Source: Marinifilum sp. D737
GTDB lineage: Bacteria; Bacteroidota; Bacteroidia; Bacteroidales; Marinifilaceae
Direction of reading: 5' to 3'
Length of the DNA: 64,000 nt
Assembly: GCF_026672275.1 (NCBI RefSeq)
Contig: NZ_JANQCD010000001.1
Span: 310,001-374,000, forward strand
The position numbers were made by a program, and so were the translations under genes. This document shows, piece after piece, positions 45,625-52,130 of the stretch (within the stretch, counting starts at the first letter, position 1; each line of letters begins with the position of its first letter). Below the pieces are notes generated by a model. That model was not told the DNA's origin. It was given only the letters and a program-made list of their open reading frames with translations, and searched no databases.

Positions 45625-46317
45625 ATGTTTAATAAAAACCAATTAGTAATGGCTAGACAATTAAGTGATTCAATGTCATCGGAAGTGCACATGAATATGT
45701 CGCTTCGACACTCCCGTAGTTGCCGTCAAACAAAAGGTGCTGCAGAATTTGCAGATAAAATCGATCCTTTTATTCTTGTATTGGACGAAAAGCATCTTGA
45801 AACCAAAAAGATGAAGTTGTTGCAGGACAATGCCTACGACGATTTGGTGTTTACCAAAGGCGGTTTAGATGATCGCATTCGAAGCATATCCGATTTGGCA
45901 AAGCAACATGACAGGGAAAATCCTGCCAATTCAATCTCTACACTTTTATTTCCAAAGGGTGGATATTCCACAATTCTTCGTTATCCTTTTACTAAAAAGG
46001 CCGATGCTGCCCAGGAAATCAAAGAAAGAATTAAATCATTGGGCGAAGAACATAGCATGGCAGCTCAAATTCCTTTATTGGAAGCAGATATTGCCAAAGT
46101 ACGAACTTCAATAGGAAAATTGCAAGAAGCCAAAACCAATGTGCGAACTGCAGTTGCCAACGAAGAAGTTGCACAGGCAAACTTGCGCAAGCAATACCAA
46201 CACAATTATTTGGATGCTACCAAAATGTTTGGCAAAACTTTTGCCAATCGCCTGTTTCCGCAAACTGCAACGAAGAAAAAAATAGAAGAGGCAGTAGAGG
46301 AAACAAGCGATACATAG
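45625..46317 (+). CDS. Uncharacterised coiled-coil protein (possibly DUF6261-related)
   Basis: A 230-residue soluble protein with no signal peptide. The N-terminal half contains FADKIDPFILVLDEKHLETK; the C-terminal half (about residues 125-195) is a charged, alanine-rich coiled coil followed by HNYLDATKMFGKTFANRLFP. It is reminiscent of DUF6261-type proteins of Bacteroidota, but I cannot confirm this. A small hairpin TCACC-AA-GGTGA (45607-45618) lies 6 bases before the ATG and contains the only Shine-Dalgarno-like AGGTGA, so initiation could be gated by it. The gene is directly followed by a 40-bp palindrome and tandem repeats. Confidence 0.7.
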   Translation: MFNKNQLVMARQLSDSMSSEVHMNMSLRHSRSCRQTKGAAEFADKIDPFILVLDEKHLETKKMKLLQDNAYDDLVFTKGGLDDRIRSISDLAKQHDRENPANSISTLLFPKGGYSTILRYPFTKKADAAQEIKERIKSLGEEHSMAAQIPLLEADIAKVRTSIGKLQEAKTNVRTAVANEEVAQANLRKQYQHNYLDATKMFGKTFANRLFPQTATKKKIEEAVEETSDT

Positions 46318-46329
46318 CGTTAAAAAAAA

Positions 46330-46369
46330 CGCAAAGTATGCCGTGCAAGCTTGCACGGCATACTTTGCG
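46330..46369. repeat. Perfect 40-bp palindrome
   Basis: CGCAAAGTATGCCGTGCAAG at 46330-46349 is followed without spacer by its exact reverse complement to 46369. It begins 12 bases after the preceding stop codon. The right arm is the start of the first 42-bp repeat unit, so the left arm is an inverted part-copy of that unit. It may end transcription of the upstream gene or extrude as a cruciform. Confidence 0.85.
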
Positions 46370-46638
46370 AAATAAAAACACCTCTTGCAGCCTTACACAG
46401 CACATTTTAAAACGGTAGAACAAGCTTTGTAAGTTCACACAGCATACTTTTCAAACATAAAATGGTACTTGCAAGCTTGCACGGCATACTTTGCGAAATA
46501 AAAACACCTCTTGCAGCCTTACACAGCACATTTTAAAACGGTAGAACAAGCTTTGTAAGCTCACACAGCATACTTTTCAAACGTAAAATGGTCCTTGTAA
46601 GCTTGCAGAGTATATTATTCGAAATTTAAGCAGCCTGT
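46345..46638. repeat. Nested tandem repeat: seven 42-bp units organised as a 126-bp higher-order repeat
   Basis: Units start at 46345, 46387, 46429, 46471, 46513, 46555 and 46597. Units 1, 2 and 3 differ from each other but share a G[CT]A..CTT.CAC.GCATA[CT]TTT core; units 4, 5 and 6 repeat them in the same order with 3 changes in 126 bases; unit 7 is degenerate. All frames contain stops, so it is not coding. It fills most of the 373-base gap between the coiled-coil gene and a lipoprotein gene. Confidence 0.85.
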
Positions 46639-46690
46639 GTAGCTTGTGAGCATCAATGATTTAAAAGAATATTGATAAACATTAAAAATC

Positions 46691-47173
46691 ATGAAAACTA
46701 TAAAATTAAAACCGCTGATAATGCTTTTGTTCATTTGCCTTTGCTTAGGTGTGGGATGTGATAAGGACGAGGATAAGAAGGAAGTGAAAAACTTGGAAGG
46801 ATATATTGTTGGTTTTGATCCATGTAGAATAAACCATCATTATAGAATTGGTTATGTGATTATATCGGAAGATTTAAAAGATACTGTAGTTACTTATAAT
46901 TTATCTGATCCTATTTTTAAATTTCCTGCATCAGTTTGTATAATTCTATCAGATACACTTTATAAAATTCCTGAATCATATTTTAATAATTACATGAATT
47001 CGGCATATTTTCCAAAAGCAGTTCGCTATGAATTTAAAATCAACATTAAATATGTGAATGCAAATGAAAATGAAAAAATATTCAATTTGTGTAGCTCAGA
47101 TATTAACCATGCTGATTTTTCATATCAGATTTCAAATAATCAGGTAATTATAAAGTCCGTATCAAATTTGTAA
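46691..47173 (+). CDS. Small lipoprotein of unknown function
   Basis: A 160-residue lipoprotein: hydrophobic signal, lipobox LGVGC, then an acidic linker DKDEDKKEVKN typical of surface-exported Bacteroidota lipoproteins (the K-(D/E) rich export signal). The mature part begins LEGYIVGFDPCRINHHYRIG and contains a second Cys (PASVC) and a third (NLCSS), so a disulfide is possible. It is 20 bases upstream of the beta-propeller lipoprotein gene and in the same direction. No family recognised. Confidence 0.7.
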   Translation: MKTIKLKPLIMLLFICLCLGVGCDKDEDKKEVKNLEGYIVGFDPCRINHHYRIGYVIISEDLKDTVVTYNLSDPIFKFPASVCIILSDTLYKIPESYFNNYMNSAYFPKAVRYEFKINIKYVNANENEKIFNLCSSDINHADFSYQISNNQVIIKSVSNL

Positions 47174-47193
47174 TAGATGTAAATTATTCGGTT

Positions 47194-47829
47194 ATGAAAA
47201 CAATTTATTTAGTTTTTTTTACAATATTATTTATTGCATGTTCAAATGACAATAAAGAAGAAACATGCAATTGTCCACCTTTCAGCTTAATTCCGAGATC
47301 TCCGTACGATGATCCGGTTTGGCATCCTTCAGGTGAGATTATTGGTTTTAACCACCATCCCATAACAGAAATCAATTACACCTACGGATATGATTGCCCG
47401 TTACAAGCCTTATATACATATAATTTGGAAGAGGCAGGTTTTTGGCAGGTAAATAAGGATGGATCAAATCCACACAGGATATTGGATTATGAGTTTCAAA
47501 CCCCTGCCTGGAGTCCCGATGGAAATTGGATTGCCTTTGTAAAAGGTGCACAGATATTTAAAATGCCGTTTGATGGGGAACAGTTTGATACCAGTAAAAT
47601 GGTTCAGTTGACATTCGAAGGCAGAAATTTTTCCCCAGCCTGGAGTCCTGATGGCGAATGGATAGCTTATGACTCTAATGTTGGAAGTGAAGTTGGAGGC
47701 TACCGAATTTGGAAAATGAGAAGCAATGGAAACAGCAAAAAAAGAATTGCTTATACGCCAACACTTGGAGAAACAAGAATGCCTTTTTGGGGTGAGAATA
47801 ATCTAATTATACATACTCGTTGTGGGTAA
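47194..47829 (+). pseudogene. N-terminal half of a TolB/WD40-like beta-propeller lipoprotein, interrupted by an insertion
   Basis: The frame encodes 211 residues: a signal and lipobox FIAC, then propeller repeats with the PD40 signature (YDDPVWHPSGEIIGF, TPAWSPDGNWIAFVKG, SPAWSPDGEWIAYDS) and IWKMRSNGN. It stops abruptly after NNLIIHTRCG, in the middle of a blade. The missing second half is found at 48602-48955. If bases 47820-48600 are removed, the codon CGT is rebuilt and the frame runs on as HTRMREVFTMNTLGN. The half may still be exported, but an open propeller is unlikely to be stable. Confidence 0.8.
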
Positions 47830-48003
47830 TTAAACAGCACAAAAACACTATTAATATAAAAATGAGTCATGTAAAATTCTTACAAAACACACTAAACCTT
47901 AAAATGCTAATTTAATGGACAAAAACTTTGATAATTCTACTTTTTATTAAAATCTGACGCAACTGAATAAAATTAAAAACATCTTCATATAAAGAACAAA
48001 GTT

Positions 48004-48453
48004 ATGAAACAGCTAAAGTTAATTTCGATTCTGTTTTTAGTTACATTTATAGGATGTAATGATGAGGATAACTCTCAATTAGAAACGACTGTTGATTACA
48101 CAGAAATTGCCAAAAGTGCATTATATGGCAATGGAGAAGAAGGAATTTCTCAATCAAATATGGTAATTCAAAATGAAACCGATTGGGAAAATTTAAAGAA
48201 TCAAATGGATTCATATAATGATGTCACAGACAATTTCCATGAAACAAATATTGATTTCGAGAACTATACATTAATTGCGGTTTTTTTAGAAATTAAAATG
48301 AGTGGTTATGAAGTAAATATTAAAAAAGTCACTGAAACCGAAAATGTAATAAGTGTTTCTACGACAGAAAATGCATTTATGTCTTCAGTTATCTGTCAGC
48401 CATTCTGCATTATAAAAATACCAAAAACTGAGAAAACTATAATATTTGAATAA
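48004..48453 (+). CDS. Lipoprotein of unknown function, cargo of the 781-bp insertion
   Basis: A 149-residue lipoprotein (MKQLKLISILFLVTFIGC, lipobox FIGC, then acidic NDEDNSQLE, a likely surface-export signal). The mature part has TDWENLKNQMDSYNDVTD and IDFENYTLIAVFLEIKMSGY, then a C-terminal Cys pair in VICQPFCIIKIPK. This strand-rich outline resembles protease-complex-inhibitor-like or PrcB-type domains seen in other bacteria, but that is a loose impression. It is the only gene inside the insertion, reads in the same direction as the broken host gene, and stops 5 bases before the right inverted motif. Confidence 0.7.
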   Translation: MKQLKLISILFLVTFIGCNDEDNSQLETTVDYTEIAKSALYGNGEEGISQSNMVIQNETDWENLKNQMDSYNDVTDNFHETNIDFENYTLIAVFLEIKMSGYEVNIKKVTETENVISVSTTENAFMSSVICQPFCIIKIPKTEKTIIFE

Positions 48454-48470
48454 AAACTACCCACAACATT

Positions 48471-48578
48471 TTGTAAATTTCATGGCGAGGTTTGTGCAGC
48501 GTGACACTTTCGCTCCCGCATCCTGTATCCCTATCGGTTGACAGGACACAGCACCGAAACCGCCACGAAAACTTACAA
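48471..48578. repeat. Large imperfect hairpin at the right end of the insertion
   Basis: Arms TTGTAAATTTCATGGCGAGG...GTGC and GCACCGAAACCGCCACGAAA...TTACAA pair over about 22 bp with small bulges. Within the loop, CCTGT (48522-48526) and ACAGG (48541-48545) form an inner stem. It is visibly more GC-rich than its surroundings. The bulged, two-tier shape is typical of folded single-strand recombination sites. Confidence 0.7.
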
Positions 48579-48601
48579 TTTACCGATATATAGAAACACG
48601 T

Positions 48602-48955
48602 ATGCGTGAAGTTTTTACCATGAATACCCTGGGTAATAAAGTAAATCAAATAGCAGATAATAAAAATAATGAGAGCTATCCAAAACTCTCAAATATAACC
48701 CAAAAAATAGCATACAAATCATAATCGGGTTCCACAGGTAAGGTAGTCCTGTGGACTACAAGTAATGGCAAAGAAGAATTATTGGCATCAGAAGCCAGGA
48801 ATTTTTCATGGTCGCCTGATGGTAAATTTATCGTTTACCTTCGACATGATTCTTCTTACCGTATTGATGAAGAAAAAGCTTGCTTATGGATTTTAAACAC
48901 GGAAACTTTAAATAAAACCCAATTAACATATAATGATTTTAAAGTGAAATTATAA
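48602..48955 (+). pseudogene. C-terminal half of the interrupted propeller lipoprotein, with an added nonsense codon
   Basis: Translates as MREVFTMNTLGNKVNQIADN...NITQKIAYKS, a TAA at 48722-48724, then SGSTGKVVLWTTSNGKEELL, RNFSWSPDGKFIVYLRHDSS and LWILNTETLNKTQLTYND before a natural stop. The propeller signature FSWSPDGKFIVY continues the series begun at 47194. The internal TAA is a second lesion, independent of the insertion, so the gene is dead unless recoded. It ends 18 bases before the protease start. Confidence 0.82.
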
Positions 48956-48973
48956 CCCTTTAAATTTAATGTT

Positions 48974-51499
48974 ATGAATTGTAGAAGATTATTACTGATT
49001 GTTTGTTTTTTAATTTATCAGGCTGGTGCATATGCACAGCGTTAGCCAAACAATGAAATTTTAGTGTTCTTTAAAGAGGGAGTTTCTCAGGAAATAAAGT
49101 TAAAAAAGGGAACTTCAGTAAAGACTGCACGAATTGATAATGCCAAACTGAAATCCACTTTATCGAAAATTGGACTTACTGACTCATCGCTGAAAGTTGC
49201 ACTGCCAAAGTTCAATAAAAAGGATACACTTAAACTCTTATCCAATGGCAAAAAAATTAAACAGCCGGATATGAGCAATTTATTTAGAATACAGGTACCA
49301 AAAGGAAAAAAACGAAAAGAATTAATAGATTACCTGAATGACTTACCCGAGGTTTTGTATGCAGAAGCTAATGGTACTGTTGCTCCTTGCATTGTCCCTA
49401 ATGATAGTAGGTATAGTGAACAATGGGGCTTAAATAATCCTGCTAATCCCAATGCCGATATTCATGCAGAAGCAGCCTGGGATATTTATACAGGGAATTC
49501 CAATAATATTATAGCGATTATTGATGGTGGTACAGATGTGAACCATCCTGATCTAAATGATAAGATTTCCGGAGGGGATTCAGGTTACGGATGGAGAGGA
49601 AATGGTATACATGTATCTGGTATAGCTGCTGCCGAATCCAATAATAATCAGGGGGTGTCTGGTGTTGATTGGAATGCACGATTACACAATCAGAGAATCG
49701 ATAATGTGCAGGATGATGCAGATACTTACCAGGCAATTGTTGATGCAGTTAATTATAGTGAGAATGTACATGTATTGAATAATAGTTGGGGTTTAACAAA
49801 TGATGATGAATCGCCGGGCAGAAGTTCCACAATTGTTCGGCAAGCAATTGCTTATGCCTATAAAGCAAATAGGGTATTTGTTGCTGCCATGGGAAATCAT
49901 CAGCTTACGCATCCCGATGTGGTACACTATCCTGCAGGTTATGACAATGTAATATCGGTTGGAGCTACTAATAATGGTAACGGGCTTGCAGATTTTTCTG
50001 TTCATGGAAACAATATTAATGTGTGTGCTCCCGGTGTAAATATATTGTCTACTGATGTAAATGGAGGGTATGGATACCGTTCAGGCACATCTATGGCAAC
50101 ACCTTTTGTGTCAGGGCTTGCATCTTTGCTAAAGGGATATAATCCCAATTTGGAGAATGATGATATTAAAAACATTATTGAATTAAGTGCAGATGATCTG
50201 GGAGTTCCAAGTTATGATACTCAATTTGGTCATGGAAGAATAAATGCAGAAAGGGCACTAAATTATCTTAGGGCACCTTATACTCTTGCACAATGGTCGG
50301 CAAAAGGTGGTACTGTAGTTAACTCAACTAGTAGATATTCCATGATTATGATGGGAGTTTTAGGTTTGGCATCAGGAACATACCTGGTAAAAAGACATGA
50401 AGTACAAAAGGATGTGCAGTTTCCTCAAGGTTTTTGTTCTCTGGTGGGAGCTTGGGGAAGAGGTGTTTCAACATCCGGATTTAATGTTTTAAATCCTAAT
50501 TTTGGAGAAGGATTTTGTGAAGTGGTACAAGGTACACTTACAGATACAGGTGTAAGCTTACGAACTTATGTGTATGAGATATGGAGTATTACCGGGGCGT
50601 ATATTGGATATTATCCAACATCACCTTCAAATGTAAACTTTGCTTATACCACATTAGGTGTTTTATCTCCAACACTTTCCGGTCCCGATTTGTTATGCAC
50701 TGGTGCAACAACGTACACTTTGAATAACTTGCCTTCTGGAACTACAGTAAGCTGGACATCTAGTTCCAACATCACTTTCCCATCGGGCAATACAGGAAGT
50801 AGCGTAAGTGCCAAAGCAGGTTCTTCAACTGTAAGTGGTACTGGTTGGATTGAGGCAACAATTAATGGTACTTGTGGTGATATTACTTTGCCACGTAAGG
50901 AGGTATGGGTAGGGAGACCATTGTTTATATTATTAGGTGAATCACAGCCTTTGTACCCTAGAAGTTTAACGACAACCACTGTTGAGTATTTACAAGTCGA
51001 TGATCCATATGATCAAGGGGTAACAAATATGGAATGGTCATACACTGGTCCTTTGGCTAGTATAAATGGAAATTTGTTAAAGGCAGATTATAGAACATCT
51101 AATTCAGCAGGAGAAGGGTTTGTTTATGCTAATGCCTCAAATGTTTGTGGCTCTAAGGAGAATCGTATATATTATGAAGTAATGGATTTCATGAGAATGA
51201 GTGTTACACCAAACCCTGCAAATGAATATACTGAGCTTAATTTTTATTCAAGTGGTGAATTGTCCGATTACCAAATGGATTCAAAAGCAATGTATAGTGT
51301 GCCTGTCAATAAAGAAACGAATAATTTAGGTGAATATGAAGTTCAAATTTGGCACGAACGTTATGGTTTGGTAAAACGGGTGAAATCGAGAAGTAGAAAA
51401 CTGCAAATCCCTACCAATAATTTAGAGGAGGGAATTTACTTTTTGCATGTAATTGTAAACGGCAAAGTTCATAAGCAACAGTTGAAAATTCAGAGATAG
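48974..51499 (+). pseudogene. Secreted subtilisin-family protease with T9SS sorting domain; amber codon just after the signal peptide
   Basis: Reading from ATG 48974 gives MNCRRLLLIVCFLIYQAGAY AQR (a full signal peptide), then TAG at 49043-49045, then an uninterrupted frame of about 820 codons. Numbered from the GTG at 49064: a prodomain-like region (1-115), peptidase S8 domain with Asp154 (AIIDGGTDVNHPDL), His183 (GNGIHVSGIAAAES), oxyanion Asn278 and Ser343 (RSGTSMATPFVSG), immunoglobulin-like domains (about 540-720), and a type-A sorting domain (MSVTPNPANEYTELNFYS ... GIYFLHVIVNGKVHKQQL). All catalytic residues are intact. A start at GTG 49064 would lack any signal, so secretion depends on reading through or reverting the TAG. 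Confidence 0.85.
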
Positions 51500-51516
51500 A
51501 AATAAAATTGCATATC

Positions 51517-51545
51517 GGCTGTCGTAAAATTGGCAGCCTATTTTT
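51517..51545 (+). terminator. Weak terminator after the protease gene
   Basis: GGCTGTC and GGCAGCC pair over 7 bp (one G-T) across an 8-base loop, followed by TATTTTTA. Confidence 0.6.
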
Positions 51546-51688
51546 AAAGCTTCAAGTAAATTGTTGTTTATCATTGAACAATGAGTAAGGGCACGAATTT
51601 TTGAATGATAGTTGAGTGGGGATTTTCATTAAAATCATTTCTGGGTATCAGTTCCTGCAAGAAAAATTAATTTTTTCTAATCTTTTGT

Positions 51689-51878
51689 CACCCCTTTCTA
51701 CGATTTCCCTGTTTTAGTATTGTTCATGACAAGAAATAGGGGTCTTGTTGCGAATAACTTTTTAGTTCGTATGTGCCTTAAGTAAAGTAATGGTAATGAT
51801 ATGAATGGGCACAATTCTAAAGGGCTATATTATATAGCATTTAAACGATCATTCTAGGGGGAATGATCGTTTTTTTTA
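51689..51878 (+). ncRNA. Candidate small RNA B, related in layout to candidate A
   Basis: CACCCCTTT (51689-51697) and CTGTTTTAGTAT (51709) have the same 20-base spacing as the two boxes of candidate A; AACTTTTTAGT (51756-51766) is shared exactly. A small stem TGTGCC/GGGCACA (51772/51807) and a strong terminator AAACGATCATTC/GAATGATCGTTT plus eight T (51843-51878) close it. No protein-like ORF lies here. The 629-base gap between the protease and the NhaC gene otherwise holds two other terminators. Confidence 0.45.
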
Positions 51879-52094
51879 TTTGATATTTAGATGAATAGGT
51901 GTGAAAAACACCAAAAATCCTTCCGAAAACGTTAAAGTTTGTTAAAAAAGCAAAGAAAACCAGTCGAAAAGTAACCCTTTTTGATGTTTTAATCGTCTAT
52001 ATAATTGAAAACTATTAGTTAGTGTTGATTTGATTCATTGTGGTTAGTGGTTAATTGTCGATAAGATAATTTGCAAATCAACATAGGATTTTCG

Positions 52095-52130
52095 CCCGGC
52101 ATTGTATTTCTTTATATGCCGGGTTTTCTT
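52095..52130 (+). terminator. Orphan terminator-like hairpin
   Basis: CCCGGCAT/ATGCCGGG stem with a 12-base loop, then TTTTCTTTT on the plus strand. It directly adjoins the stop of the minus-strand NhaC gene but its T-tract serves the plus strand, where no gene precedes it since candidate B ended. Confidence 0.6.

Larger units (their letters stand above)
47820..48600 (+). mobile_element. 781-bp cassette-like insertion carrying one lipoprotein gene and a structured tail
   Basis: Bounded by CGT on both sides (47818-47820 and 48599-48601; wider match ACTCGT/ACACGT), so either a 3-bp target duplication or a recombination site. It interrupts a propeller gene precisely between two codons' worth of shared sequence. 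A perfect 10-bp inverted pair, GTTGTGGGTA (47819-47828) and TACCCACAAC (48458-48467), encloses the ORF, and a 108-base imperfect hairpin follows the second copy. One gene plus a folded recombination-type site recalls an integron cassette, but the ends do not fit the GTTRRRY/RYYYAAC consensus and no recombinase is present. Class of element unknown. Confidence 0.6.

Noticed and set aside
46108-46438. Minus-strand frames across the end of the coiled-coil gene and first repeats
   Set aside because: They are antisense to a real gene and continue into tandem repeats; leucine/phenylalanine/cysteine-rich translation is not credible.
46345-46638. CRISPR array
   Set aside because: The repeats are contiguous 42-bp units with no unique spacers and no cas gene nearby.
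47820-48600. Calling the insertion a canonical integron cassette
   Set aside because: The terminal motifs do not fit GTTRRRY/RYYYAAC, no integrase or second cassette is in the window, so only cassette-like is stated.
48437-48649. A 70-codon minus-strand frame across the insertion hairpin
   Set aside because: It runs through the inverted repeat arms and has no protein-like features; the structure explains the sequence better.
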